Shown: positions 22,072 to 33,695, counted from the stretch's first letter. The stretch: 64,000 nt of DNA from Halichoerus grypus (GCF_964656455.1 NC_135717.1:149905793-149969792); one strand, 5' to 3'. Made by a program: numbers and translations. The notes: generated by a model not told the origin, from the letters alone.

Positions 22072-22994
22072 TTCTCGAAAGAAGACATACAAATGGCTAA
22101 CAGACACGTGAAAAAATATGCAACGTAATTGCCATCAGGGAAATTCAAATAAAAACCACATTGAGATACCACCTTACACCAGTTAGAATGGCAAAAATTA
22201 ACAAAACAGGAAACAACAAATGTGGTGAAGATGTGGAGAAAGGGGAACCTTCATATACTGTTGGTGGGAATGCAGGTTGGTACAGCCACTTTGGAAAACA
22301 GTATGGCGGTTCCTCAAAAAGTTAAAAATAGAGCTACCCTATGACCCAGCAATTGCACTACTGGGTATTTATCCCAAAGATACAGTTGTAGTGAGAAGAA
22401 GGGGCACATGCATCCCAATGTTCATAGCAGCAATGTCCACAATAGCCAAACTGTGGAAGGAGCTGAGATGCCCCTCAGCAGATGAATGGATAAAGAAGAC
22501 ATGGTACATATATACAATGGAATATTACTCAGCCATCAGAAAGGATGAATACCCACCATTTGCATCAACATGGATAGAACTGGATGGGATTATTCTAGGT
22601 GAAATAAGTCAAGCAGAGAAAGACAATTATCATATGGTTTCACTCATATGTGGAACATAAGGAATAGCACGGAAGACATGAGGAGAGGGAAGGAAAAAGA
22701 TGGGGGGAGTCAGAGGGGGAGACGAACCATGAGAGACTCTGGACTCTGAGAAACAAACTTAGGGTTTTAGAGGGGAGGGGAGTGGGAGGATGGGTTAGCC
22801 TGGTGATGGGTATTAAGGAGGGCTCGTATTGCATGGAGCACTGGGTGTTATACGCAAATAATGAATCATGGAACACTACATCAAAAACTAATGATGTAAT
22901 GTATGGTTATTAACATAACATAATAAAATAAAATTAAAAAAAAAACTCATGATGTATGGTGACTAACATAACATAATTAAAAAAAAAAAAAAAA
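22070..22994 (+). mobile_element. 5'-truncated L1 nested in an MLT1-like LTR
   Basis: It starts in ORF2 at CTTCTCGAAAGAAGACATAC, contains the ORF2 C-terminus, then a 3' UTR of the GGGTATTAAGGAGGG type and two A-rich tails. Short flanking matches around AAAAGAGACAC (22061-22071) and AAAAGACAC (22991-22999) fit a target duplication within the LTR. Only the second of the two 3' UTR modules seen at 17.7-18.2 kb is present. Confidence 0.92.
22277..22660 (+). pseudogene. L1 ORF2 C-terminal remnant
   Basis: This is the last 127 or so codons of ORF2 in one open frame, including [20 protein letters not shown], the IYPKD motif and YTMEYYSAIRKDE, and ending SLICGT before the stop. Upstream ORF2 sequence in the same element has stops (for example TAA near 22126). 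It is therefore a dead fragment, not an independent gene. Confidence 0.9.
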
Positions 22995-23213
22995 GACACC
23001 AGCCTGGTTTACTCTCTCTCCCATGTATGCACAAAGAAGAGATCATACAAACATAGTGTAATATGGTGGCCACCTATAAGTCAAGAGAAGAGGCCACAGA
23101 ATGAATGCCTATTCCTTGATCTTGGACTTCAGTCTCCAGAACTGAGAAATACATTTTTGTTGTTTAAGCCACTCAGTTAATAGTATTTTGTTAAGGCAGA
23201 CCAAGATAAGACA
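22992..23213 (+). mobile_element. MLT1-like MaLR LTR, 3' part
   Basis: It resumes the LTR after the nested L1: GACACCAGCCTGG, ATATGGTGGCCACCTATAAG, CTTGATCTTGGACTTCAGTC, GTTGTTTAAGCCACTCAG and a final CAAGATAAGACA, all in MLT1 order. It is a solo LTR with no internal retroviral genes next to it. Confidence 0.8.
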
Positions 23214-23350
23214 GCTATTAATGCCAAAATTTATGTAAAGATTAAAATTATTTTATTTTCTATAATGGACATGTTAGAAATGAGATTACAAAATCTAAAG
23301 CACACAAATTATTCCCACTGAATATATGTGTAAGTATGTATTTAGATGAG

Positions 23351-23352
<2 letters not shown>

Positions 23353-23384
<32 letters not shown>
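23353..23384. repeat. (GT)n microsatellite
   Basis: An uninterrupted GT run of about 16 units, likely length-polymorphic. Confidence 0.97.
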
Positions 23385-23386
<2 letters not shown>

Positions 23387-23459
23387 TTAGATGGGAATTC
23401 ATTCTTCCTCAAGCAAGGAGAAGCTACATTCTGGTCCTGTCATTTTTCAGCAGGAAATG

Positions 23460-23585
23460 ATCAATTGAGTGGGCTTTAGAGTTTGGCTATGTTAATTGAA
23501 TCCTGGCACTATTACACATCGACTACAAGATCATGTACAAGTTACTCAAAGTCTCTCATTGGTTAAATTGGAATACTAATTATAG
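23460..23585 (+). mobile_element. MIR fragment (possible)
   Basis: It shows MIR order: GGGCTTTAGAGTTTGGCT, AATCCTGGCACTATTAC, TGTACAAGTTACTCAAAGTC and then AAATTGGAATA. Diverged. Confidence 0.45.
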
Positions 23586-23694
23586 TTTTTAATTACTTAA
23601 GTTTTTTTGAGCACTTAAATTTAAAAAACTTAAAGTACTTATAACAGTGACACATTTTAACTCATCAGTAATTTCAGTGATTATTTTCTATCAC

Positions 23695-23868
23695 TACTAA
23701 CTACGCTACTTTGGGCAACTAAGTCACATAACCTCTCTAAATTTGTTTTCTTATCTCCAAAATAGAGATAAAGATTCTTCCTCTAAGAACTCATAGGGAA
23801 AAGAGATAATGTGTGTGAACTACTACACACAGTTTGATTCAGAGTATTGTTAATAAATACTATTTTTA
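23695..23868 (+). mobile_element. MIR fragment with a SINE in its tail
   Basis: Visible MIR core: ACTTTGGGCAACTAAGTCAC, AACCTCTCTAAATTTG, TCTCCAAAATAGAGATAAAG and TTAATAAATACTATT at the 3' end. The next SINE has inserted in that tail. Confidence 0.65.
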
Positions 23869-23992
23869 TTTTTTATGTATTCTCCACACCCAGCATGGAG
23901 CCCAACGCAGGGCCTGAACTCATGACCCGGAGATCAAGACCTGAACTGAGATGAAGAGTCAGATGTTTAACTGACAGCCACCCAGGTTCCCC
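23869..23992 (-). mobile_element. Short Can-SINE, older subtype, minus strand
   Basis: About 124 bp, lacking the CT-rich middle and part of the body: CATGGAGCCCAACGCAGGGC, then ACTCATGACCCGGAGATC and GCCACCCAGGTTCCCC. It carries the extra block GATGAAGAGTCAGA between body and head, shared with the copies at 27.8 and 36.3 kb. A perfect 13-bp target duplication, AATACTATTTTTA, lies at 23856-23868 and 23993-24005. Confidence 0.92.
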
Positions 23993-24005
23993 AATACTAT
24001 TTTTA

Positions 24006-24734
24006 TAAAATACATATAACTAGTTCTATTTTTGATATTTTATAATTTATTGTTTAAAAAATGTTCTCATTGAAAGTTCTTTAATATGTGTGTGTTTGTA
24101 TGTGAATATGCATGTTGTGTGTGCATGTCTGTGTAATGTTCGTCCGTAGAAACATATCATTTCTTGTTTTCTCAGAGATGCAATTGAAAAATGAATTTTA
24201 TTTCAATGCATTGATTTTTCAGCCTGGTGAGAAAACTGATAATAAATAGCAATCTTATTTAAAGATCATAGCGGTAAACCAGTTGGAATTGTTCTGCAGT
24301 TTCAAGGCATCAGAAGTCTTTGTTGAACCACTGCATGAGTCCACACTAGCCCAAAAAGCATAAAAATCACATCAAAGTTGTGTTCCTTCTAGCAGCAGAG
24401 TCATTGGGATAGAATGGGGGGGAGGGGGGGAAGAATACTTTTCAAATGGCAAGAATTATTGTTTAAATTGAAACAAGTGGAAATTTCCCCAGTATCAATC
24501 TTAATTAATGGAGGACTGTCCTGCAAAAATGATGAACTACCATTATTTCTAATGACAGAAATCATCACAGTTTCAAGTTCAACCAACAAGACCAAGAATA
24601 GCAACCATATATTGGTTTTCTAAGTTTTAACAGTCAATTAAATTTATAGTTTGCAGCTGTTTAGAGTAGCTCTCTTAAACTAAGACAATAGTAAGTGAGA
24701 ACATGTAGCAATTCTAGGAGCATCATTTGTTTTA
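24006..24734. other. Unassigned sequence with G-rich tract
   Basis: No gene was recognised. A degenerate GT stretch lies at 24086-24135 and a G7-A-G7 tract at 24416-24430. Overlapping 67-69-codon frames on both strands near 24.4-24.6 kb show no known motif. Confidence 0.4.
24416..24430 (+). other. Candidate G-quadruplex (G7-A-G7)
   Basis: Seven Gs, one A and seven Gs can be parsed as four GGG runs with one-base loops, the pattern with the strongest quadruplex tendency. Function is unknown. Confidence 0.5.
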
Positions 24735-26755
24735 CATTAACCTTTTTACTTTGAGATAATTGTAGTACAGCGGAAAGGAATAATACAGAGAAATCTCATG
24801 TACTCCTTACCGAGTTTCCCCCCAGTGCTGATATCTTGCAAAACCATAGTACAGTATCAGAACCGGTATATTGACAGTGATACTGTCATGCTGCAGAACA
24901 TTTTCATTAGCATGAGGCTCCCTCATGTTGGTCTTTTAGAGCCACATTTCTCTCCAATGCCCACCCTTTCTTAACCCCGGGCAACCAGTAATCCATTTCC
25001 TGTTTTTATAATTTTGTCATTTCAAGAATTTTACATCAGTAGAATTATACAGTATGTAACCCTTAGGTATTGGCATTTTTAACTCAGCGTGATTCTCTGG
25101 CGATTTGTCCAGGTTGTTGCTTGTATCAACAGTTCATTCCATTTTATTGTTGAATGGCCCTCCGTGGTATGGGGGTATCATGGTTCATTTAACCATTCCC
25201 TCATTGAAGGACATCTGGATTGTTTTCAGGTTTGGACTATTATGGAAAAAAAAAAGTTGCTATCAACATTTGTGTATAGGTTTTTGTATGAACATAAGTT
25301 TTTATTTCTCTGAGATAGAGGCCCAGAAGTGCATTACGGGTCATATGACAATTGCATGTTTTGTTTTTTTAAGAAACCAAGAAACAGTTTTCCATAGTGG
25401 CTATCATTTTACACTCCCACCAGCAATGAATAAATGATTCAGTTTCTCTGCATTCTGGCCAGCATTTGGCATTTTCATTATTTTTTGTTTTAGTCATTGT
25501 GATATGTGAGTAGTGTTTATTCATTGCATTTTTTATTTGCATTTCCCTAATGACTAATGATGCTTTTCATGTGCTTCTTTACCATATGAACATATCTTTG
25601 GTAAAATATCTTTTTATGTCTTTGGCCTATTTTCCAGTCGGATTGTTTGATTTTTTTTTTCTTTTTCCTGCTCAGTTTTTAGAGTCCTAGATACCATTCC
25701 TTTATCAGGTATGTCTTTACACATACTTTCTCCTCTGTAACTTATCTTTGCATCCTTGTAATAGGGCCTTTCTCACATCAAAAGTTTTAAATTTTGGTAA
25801 AGTCCAATTTATCAAATTTTATTTTTTATGTATTATGTTGTGGTGTCAAGCCTAAGAATTCTTTCACTAGATCTTGATTCCAAAGATTTTTCTCCATGTT
25901 TTTTTTCTAAAGTTTTCTAAGTTTTAACTTTTATAGTTTAGACTTAACATTTAAGTTTGTCATCCTTTTTGAATTTATTGATTCCTGTAGATTTTTTTTT
26001 ATTGCCTATAGATGTCTATTCTTTTCAAAGTACCATTTGTTGAAAAGACTTTCTTTCCTTGATTGAGTTTATTTTTCGTCTTTGTCCTATAGAAGTTGGG
26101 TATATCTGGGTGGATCTGTTTTGTTCCATTGATCTATGCATCTATCCCTTCATCAATACAAAGCAGTCTTGATTATGGAAGCTGTGTATAATAGGTCTTC
26201 AAATCAGATAGGGTGACTCCTCCCACTTCATTTTTCTTTATCAAAACTGTTTTAGTTATTTTAGTTCCTTTGCTTTTCCCTATAAGTTTTAAGGTAATCT
26301 TGTATATCATTTTGGGGAGAACTGATACCTTTATTATGTTGAATCTTCCAATTCTTGAATATGGTATGTCTCTGTTTATTTAGATCTTTTTTTTAATTTC
26401 TTCCATCAGTATTGTATAGTTTTTCAGCATACAAGTATTGTACATGTTTTGTAGATTTACATGTAACTTTGTATGTGTGTGTATTTATATTTGTAATTTT
26501 AATTTCATTGCCCACATATTCATTTCTAATAATAGAAATAAAATTGATTTTTTATGTTCATCTTAAATCCTGCGACCCTGCTGAACTTACTTATTATTAG
26601 TTCTAGGAGTATTTTCTAGATTCCTTGGGATTTTCAATGTAGAAAACCATGGTATCTGCAAGTACACAATTTCATTTTTTCCTTTCCATCTGTGGAATAA
26701 AATTCTATCCTTTTCATATAACTAATTCTTTTGGCTTGAACTAGTGAAATCATTT
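24735..26755 (-). mobile_element. Old L1 (L1M-class), long antisense copy
   Basis: About 2 kb of antisense L1 in the correct order: 3' UTR (AATCTCATGTACTCCTTACC), ORF2 end (CACTCCCACCAGCAATGAAT near 25414, TTTGCATTTCCCTAATGACT near 25536), then AAGTCCAATTTATCAAATT near 25800, GTACCATTTGTTGAAAAGAC near 26031, TCCATTGATCTATGCATCTA and CTTAAATCCTGCGACCCTGC near 26561. All frames are broken. The 110-codon plus-strand frame at 25105-25437 is antisense L1 text. Confidence 0.88.
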
Positions 26756-27269
26756 GTGCTCCCTTCTCCCCTTCCTCCAGCTCCGTCTGCTTTTTCTATG
26801 TCATAAGTGAGGTATGTGCCATTTCAATATATAGAGCAATAAGAAATATAGTAATTAGTTCCAAAATGCTTCTCAAGAGAGAACTTCAGATGATCTACAG
26901 AGTTTTTAAATGCAAACTTGCTATTGAATAAATATGCACTTTGGAAAAAATTTACCAAGCCAATGTGAGATCTGTTATAGCTATTGACAATAAACATCAA
27001 TACACAGTTCTAACAGAGAATTGGGGTTAGATAGTAAAACATGCTTACATTCTCACTGGTTCTTTTTCTCTTATGAATGCTGAATCCAAACCTGGTGGCT
27101 GATAAATAGGGAGTGGAAGAAAAGAAACATAAACTAATGACAATTGCAGAATTATTTAAGGGTAGTGACAGATAATTAAGATTGGAGGTATACTTAGGGA
27201 ACAAAAACTATGAGTACCAAGATCATAAGATAGTTTTAATAGTAATATATTTTCTACAAATTATATAGC
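26756..27269. other. Unassigned non-coding sequence
   Basis: No gene, repeat family or simple repeat was recognised. Confidence 0.4.
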
Positions 27270-27475
27270 ATTTCAAAAATTACAAAGTATTTTCAAAATT
27301 ATTTCTCAATCATGCTTGTTAGAATTAGGTATGTCTTTTAAGTTCTTTTTAATTTTATTAAAGAAGAAAAAAAGGCTCAGAGATGACAGATGAATTTACC
27401 CAACTTTTCAACCAGTAGGGAAGTGAACTTTTGATTCTAGGCCTATAACTCATTCCATTGGGCCAACAGCCTCTG
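27270..27475 (-). mobile_element. MIR fragment, minus strand
   Basis: Reverse-complement MIR order: AAGAAAAAAAGGCTCAGAGA, GATGAATTTACCCAACTTTT, CAGTAGGGAAGTGAACTTTT and ATTCTAGGCCTATAACTC. Diverged. Confidence 0.55.
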
Positions 27476-27839
27476 TAGTAAAGGAAAACTCTGGAACTCT
27501 ACAGAAACCACTAAAATCAACAAATAAAAGCATAGCTTCTTGTCCTTATACCATCCAAATTCTCATATTATGCAGATGATGCTCAATTCTCTGTATATAT
27601 TTTATTATTTGTTTTTGATTCCTCAGTTACTCCAATTTTAGTATAAGGATAATAGTAATGAAACACATAGTGAGGCTATGGGTCTTTAAATACATAATTG
27701 AAAAGTCTTATGTAAATATAACTTTTCAGGGAAATTTTTAATATTTGGAATCACTTGCTCCCATAAAGGGGCCATATAATTTTATATAATATAGCTAATT
27801 CTCCATGATTTAAATGTGCAGTTGAATAACAAAGTTTCT

Positions 27840-28054
27840 TTTTTTTTAAGATTCAATTTATTTATTTGAGAGAGAGAGGGAGTGCACATGCGCATGAGTG
27901 TACACGGGGAGGAGTGGAGGGAGAGGAAGAGGGACAAGCAGACTTCTCGCTGAGCACAGAGACCTATGTGGGGCTCCATCTCATGACCCTGAGATTGTGA
28001 CCCAAGCCGATGTCAAGAGTGGGAAGCTGAACTGACTAAGCCACCCAGGTGCCA
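27840..28054 (-). mobile_element. Can-SINE, older subtype, minus strand
   Basis: Full-length, with GAGAGAGAGGGAGTGCAC in the CT-rich part (minus sense), AGACCTATGTGGGGCTCC, and a GATGTCAAGAGTGGGA block next to the head GCCACCCAGGTGCC. A perfect 12-bp target duplication, AACAAAGTTTCT, lies at 27828-27839 and 28055-28066. Confidence 0.95.
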
Positions 28055-28066
28055 AACAAAGTTTCT

Positions 28067-28397
28067 ATAGTTGAATGGTTTTGAAACTTGACTGATAGGG
28101 TATTTTTTTTTTTCTGAATAAACTCTAAGTATTACCCATTTTGCTAGTCAATTGAATTTTAAGATAGTAAAAAGACAGTTCAGTAGACATTGAATGCTTA
28201 ATTTACCATGTTTCATGAAAGTTTTTTTTTTCTTTCTCTCCCCATATGGTGGCCAATATGTTATAAATCAAACCATATTAATGGAACACCTTCAAATGAA
28301 AAGAACAAAGCTAAGTAATCTAAACCCTGATAATAATTTTAAAAGAAGTTCTTTTTTAAAATGTTTCTGAATTTCAATAGGAGAGATAATAAGCTCT
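28067..28397. other. Unassigned non-coding sequence
   Basis: AT-rich. No gene or repeat family was recognised. Confidence 0.4.
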
Positions 28398-28414
28398 GAT
28401 AATAATTAATTTTA

Positions 28415-28631
28415 TTATTATTATTATTTTTTTTTTTTTTAAAGATTTTTTATTTATTTATTTGAGAGAGAGAGAATGAGAGAGAGCAAGCACATGAGAG
28501 GGGGGAGGGTCAGAGGTAGAAGCAGACTCCCTGCCGAGCAGGGAGCCCGATGCGGGACTCGATCCAGGGACTCCAGGATCATGACCTGAGCCGAAGGCAG
28601 TCGCTTAACCAACTGAGCCACCCAGGCGCCC
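28415..28631 (-). mobile_element. Can-SINE (SINEC), minus strand
   Basis: Full-length: a long T-rich tail side with (ATT)n expansion, GAGCAGGGAGCCCGATGCGG, and head end GAGCCACCCAGGCGCCC. Target repeats GATAATAATTAATTTTA (28398-28414) and GATAATTAATTTTA (28632-28645) differ by one AAT unit. Confidence 0.96.
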
Positions 28632-28645
28632 GATAATTAATTTTA

Positions 28646-29094
28646 AAAAAAGGAACATTGTGCTTTTTTTTCCTCCCCCAAATAATCTTAAATTCCAATA
28701 GCAAACTAACAAAATAAGGTTAATTTTAAGATTATAGTTATCTGCATTCTCTTCTGGTTTCCCAGACCAGCCATTATTATTTCATAATTACTTCTCAGCC
28801 AGGAGAATCAGTGTAAATATCAATTCTTTCTTATCTGTGATCAAAGTATTCATTCATTTGCTAATATTTTATATAGATTCTAGTTGAATTTGATAATAAA
28901 TACTTGAGAAAAATTGAAGAAAAGAAAATATGCTCATTAATTTATACCAAGGAAATAAACCTTTAATGACAAATAAATCCGCTCTGCTGAACACTTAAGA
29001 CATTTTAAGACACCCACCATATTGAACCATTCAATTGAGAATACAAAACAGCCTCAAAGCTAGAGAGGTGCTTTAAAAAATAACTCTTCATAAT
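28646..29094. other. Unassigned non-coding sequence
   Basis: AT-rich spacer between two minus-strand SINEs. Nothing was recognised. Confidence 0.4.
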
Positions 29095-29111
29095 CACAAT
29101 GTAGATTTTTT

Positions 29112-29307
29112 TTTTTAAAAGATTTTATTTATTTATTTGACAGAGAGAGACATAGCGAGAGAGGGAACACAAGCAGGGGGAGTAGGAGAGGGAGAAGTAG
29201 GCTTCCCCGCGGTGCAGGGAGCCCGATGTGGGGCTCGATCCCAGGACCCTGGGATCATGACCTGAGCCGGAGGCAGACGCTTAACGACTGAGCCACCCAG
29301 GCGCCCC
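29112..29307 (-). mobile_element. Can-SINE (SINEC), minus strand
   Basis: Full-length: GAGCCCGATGTGGGGCTCGA, then ACCCTGGGATCATGACCTGA and head end GAGCCACCCAGGCGCCCC. The target duplication CACAATGTAGATTTTT lies at about 29095-29111 and 29308-29324. The tail boundary is blurred by Ts. Confidence 0.96.
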
Positions 29308-29394
29308 CACAATGTAGATTTTTTAAATGGAGGTTTCAAACTTGATTGGACTTTAAAGTTCTTTCTTTCATGTACCATTTTGCTGAGAAAAAGT

Positions 29395-29850
29395 CAAATG
29401 TTTGTCTGTCAATAGTGGATTGGTTAAATCAGTTATGGAACATCCCTATAATAGAATACCATGAAGACTTTAATAATTGGAAAGGGAATGTCTATGTCAA
29501 TGTTTTTAAGATGATAACAGCAAAACAGAACGTAGAAGGTGATGTGATTTTAGTTTACAAACATCTACCTATTTTTCAATCAATCTACTGATCTGTTTAT
29601 CATCTACCTATATATAATGTGTGAAACAACAACAACAGAAGCCTACATCACTGAAGGAAATACACCAAGGTGTTAACAGCAGTTATTTATATAGGTAAGG
29701 GGTCGGGTTATAGGAGTCTGTGCAGGAAAAGAAGCTTAAAGGGACTTTTATTTTTTACTTCATATACTTAAGGACAATTTGAATACTTTATGATTAGCAA
29801 GCACTGCTTTTATAATCAGAATTTTTTGTTTAAAAAAGAAAACAGAAGAT
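29395..29850 (+). mobile_element. Old L1 / HAL1-type 3' end fragment
   Basis: It follows a sense L1 3' end: AATAGTGGATTGGTTAAATC, TATAATAGAATACCATGAAG, AACAACAACAGAAGCC, GGAAATACACCAAGGTGTTA, then GCTTTTATAATCAGAA and an A-rich end. The 81-codon frame at 29346-29591 lies mostly in this repeat. Confidence 0.65.
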
Positions 29851-32221
29851 GTTTGTTGTACCTTTGTGAGAATTAGCTTCATTTTTAGTGCCTGTAATCC
29901 TGATGTCTGAATCAACTTTGTTTTTAAATGTTTTTAACATCTGGAAACTGTTGGGGTGCTCTTTTTTACTGCATAAATAATATTAAACAATAAGTTATTC
30001 TGAATGTAATATGAGGTAGTAAGAGGAATCAGAGCCACATGAATATGATATATTTATTGCCTGTTTTCAAAGGTGTATCAGGGGACCACTAAGACAGTGG
30101 CGATACGGAACTCTTTGTGAAGAGGCTAAATTACTCTCAACAGAAAAGAATCAAGTATGGTTTTCTCTGAGGGAATTATGGAGGAGAGATAGGATTAAGT
30201 AAACGTCAGGATTCACTATCTCCTCAAAGGCAATGTGCCAGGCCTACTTAATTTAATTGGCAAAGTACCTAGCACAATGATACATTTTCATAACTGTGTA
30301 TGGGGAATCCCAAACAATGAATTAGTTGATGCCTTTCTTTATTTAGCAGTTCTGCCTCACATAATTTTACTTATAGTCCAGAAGACTTTTTTCTAAGCTC
30401 TGTGTTTCTGGAAAATTATGGGAGTTTAACATTCAAAATGATTAATGTTTTTCACTTTGTTTTGTTCTAGGTATGATGACAGCATTTTCACTCACCACTT
30501 TTGCAGGCTTTCTCAAAGACTATTCAGGCCTTCTCTACAAATAGTTGACCCTACATTTCTAAGTCTGCTCTAGGCTCTGCTCTTGAATCCTTCACTCCTT
30601 TCTTCTCCTGACAATATTGACATGATCTCCCTCTAAGTCTGAGAACAACCCACACCCTATTCCAAAGTGTGAGATAAGCGGAATTTCTCTTTAGTGCCCT
30701 ATCCCCACAAAGAGCATCTTCGAAGCATCATCTTTCCTTTCCTTCCCCCAAATTCATTAACTGTAGAATTTTATTCCCTAATGTCATGTGTCACTAAATG
30801 GCAGAAGAAGGTCCATACTTGGCTGGCAGGTGTGTTTTTTGCAATGAAGAGGTTTTTCTTTCCTTTTCTTTTTTACTTTTCTTTCTTTTTTGCTTGCTTG
30901 TTTTCTACTATTATTATTTTTTTAGTTGAACCAACATTTAAATAGGAATTCTTTGGAGTATTGAAGAAAAAACAAATAAGCAGTCAAACAGTAGGTTATC
31001 ACTGGGCCCCAATCTTGGACCTAACAATCCACCTCCCTGTACATAGTCTAGTTCAACATCATGTCCATTAGTCCCTCTTGTCTAACGTCTATCCATTGGG
31101 CTCATTTGTGAATTTCAAATTAAATGAAGGTTATTGAATTATAAAACTTTATGAAATTATTGAGTTCTTAAATCAGTCACATAAGAGAGAAACAATCTCC
31201 TCTGCATAAAAAGTTGTTAAAAAACCAAGTTTTTGTTTACAAAGTCAAATTATCTCATAGAAAACCAAGGGCAAATCTTAGGAGATCACTAGAAGCAAAC
31301 TGTCAGAAGGGTTTGTTGGCTTTCAAGTTCTTTGTTTATACCTTCACCTATTCTGTTTACTCAACTTCCCATACTGAAAGATCAATTCCATATGTTTGAG
31401 ACCTTAATTATATGCTTATATCCTTCTCTGCCAAATTCACAGGAGTAACTATACTTTCAAGTCATGTTGAAGACCCTCCAATCCATCTTTTTGTCTTATG
31501 TGATAAATTTATACTTTCATTTTCTTCAACTGGAGACAATAGTTGTCTTTGAGGTAGGCTTTGGCAGATAAATTTCCAATGCAAAAGAAGTAGATTTATA
31601 TGATGCATAAGTCACTCACTTATTCAGGTTGAACTTCTGTAATCTATTCAGAGTTTGGGACATTTCTATAGCCTTTAATTGTTTTGCCTGGAGTGTGGCA
31701 AGCAATGTCTGTGAACCTAATAACTTCTCATTTTAGGGCTGCATCTTTTATGATTTTTTAAAAGAGGTGTAAATTGGTAGTTAAATGACAATTTTAAGTT
31801 AAATTACAATCTTATGTGATTCCATAGTGCAAATAATTCAATTGCATTGATAAGTGGCACATGGCCAATTTCATGTGCATGCAGAGAACTTAGGGTATTG
31901 TCTGATAGTCAGCAAAAATTCAAAACTGTAACTATGACATGAGGCTGTCATTGAAGATTTGAGCTCATTGTAATTTAGAATTTTCTTTAATATGACAAAG
32001 AAACTAGGAGGACCAAAGTGATTTGAATTGAATTGCTTGATGTAGAATGATGCAATATGTAAGAGGTTTATCTATACTGTGAAATATGTGGCAGTTTATT
32101 TTGGCAGGTTCATCAAGTCTAAAATAGAGCTAGGGTGAATCTACTTTTTACTTTGACATCAATGCAGTCTTTTAGAATAGGAGACCTTGTTTGTTTGTTT
32201 TTTTCTTTTCTTTGCCCAGTT
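29851..32221. other. Unassigned non-coding sequence, long repeat-poor stretch
   Basis: About 2.4 kb with no transposon recognised and no gene recognised. The 83-codon frame at 30694-30945 and the 61-codon frame at 31214-31399 have no known motif. A conserved non-coding element is possible but cannot be judged from one sequence. Confidence 0.35.
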
Positions 32222-32434
32222 TCTTTTTTTCCCTTTTTAATTTAAATTCAATTAATTAACATATAATGTATTATTTGTTTCAGGGGTACAGGTCTGTGTG
32301 ATTCATCAGTCTTATATAGGTGCTCAATACAACTTATACCCTCCCCAAAGTCCATCACCCATTTACCCCATCCCTCCACTCCCTCCCCTCCAGCAACCCT
32401 CAATTTGTTTCCTGTGATTAAGAGTCTCTTATGG
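32222..32434 (-). mobile_element. Carnivore L1 3' end only, minus strand (module I)
   Basis: Reverse complement of the first 3' UTR module of the 17.7 kb element: ACATATAATGTATTATTTGT, GGTACAGGTCTGTGTGATTC, CCATCACCCATTTACCCCAT and CAACCCTCAATTTGTTTCCT are all visible. It ends at AGAGTCTCTTATGG. The second module is absent. Confidence 0.88.
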
Positions 32435-32543
32435 TTTTAGGAGCTGCAGCTGATATCAGGAATTGACAATGAAAATAAACTATTCTGAAAATGAGGTCAC
32501 TGTACCAAGGCAGGGTATATAGTGGTCTGGAGAACTGAATATG

Positions 32544-32758
32544 GAGCTGACTCCCTGATTTCAGATTCCAGCTCTATCTCTTATCAGCTGTGTATCTTTC
32601 AGCAAATTACTCAAATTTCCATGCCTCAGTTTCTTCATTTGTAAACTGGGGTTAATAGTACCAATTCATAGAGTTGTTGGTAGGACTAAAGGAATAATAA
32701 AGTCTCTGGATCAGCGCTTACACATAGTAAACACTATATGAATGTTAGCTACTATTAT
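32544..32758 (+). mobile_element. MIR, near full length
   Basis: Clear MIR order: TCCAGCTCTATCTCTTATCA, CTGTGTATCTTTCAGCAAAT, TCAGTTTCTTCATTTGTAAA, AGAGTTGTTGGTAGGACTAA, CACATAGTAAACACTATATG and a GTTAGCTACTATTA end. Confidence 0.9.
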
Positions 32759-32984
32759 GGTTTGCCTCACTGGTTTGCTTCCTCTCCCAAATACATATAT
32801 ACAGTTGGAGAGTTGTATTCATCTAATCACTTTTATCTACTATCTACTGGGTAAAAAAAACCTCATATTCACTGTTGGCACCTCCTTATATTTCACTCAC
32901 ATGTCCAGTGTATCACCATGTCCTATCAACAACATTTTTTTTGATTAGCAAACTCTTAAATATGTCCACTTCTCTTTATTGCCA

Positions 32985-33695
32985 TCAAAATCATCCCTGT
33001 CCCAGCTGCTATCATATCTCACCTAGATATCTGGACTAACATGTTAACTTATCTCCCAGAATCCACAGTTTGTCTTGTCATATTTATTCTCTACACTGCA
33101 GCCAGAGTTACCTTCTCAAAATGAAAATCATCTCATACTTCCATGGCCACCTTTTATTATTCCATAATGGCTTCCTATTATCCCAAGGATCAAAATCTAA
33201 ATCTTTGACACTGTCTTTGTGGTCCTTCATGGGTGGACTCTACTTCAGATTCATTTCAAACCTTCTTTTTCCTGTACTCCAGACATCCCAGACTTTCAAT
33301 TCCTCAAATTACCCATGTGTTTTCCTGCCCCCAACCCATTCGAACATGCTGTTTCCCCTCCAGAATAAATTTCTTCTACCTACCATCTATCTCAGCTTCA
33401 CGTAGATGATCCATTGTATGGATACTAAGATAAGCCATCCTCAATAGCTTCCCCATCTCAGTTAGAGTCCGAAGGCTTTTGTTCATTTCTCAAAGAATCC
33501 TATTCTTTACCTTCTTAACACTTGGATTAGGTTGTAAATTGATGTTTGTTAATGCAATTATTTAATTAATGTCTGTCTTTTTTAATGCAAATTCAATGAA
33601 AATAAGGATTTTGTCTGTTTCCCTCACTATTTTATCTTCAGACTTTGGCATACATTGTGAACTATAGTGACAGGCTGAGTAAATACTGAACTGTA
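32985..33695 (+). mobile_element. L2 (LINE2) 3' region
   Basis: L2 order is well kept: CTACACTGCAGCCAGAGTTA, AATGGCTTCCTATTATCCCA, GTCCTTCATGGGTGGACTCT, CGAACATGCTGTTTCCCCTC, then CTTCAGACTTTGGCATACAT and a CTGAGTAAATACTGAA end. The 111-codon frame at 33070-33405 falls inside it and is not a gene. Confidence 0.82.

Noticed and set aside
25105..25437. 110-codon plus-strand frame
   Set aside because: Antisense text of an old L1.
33070..33405. 111-codon plus-strand frame
   Set aside because: Falls inside an L2 fragment; L2 3' ends in this sense often stay open by chance.
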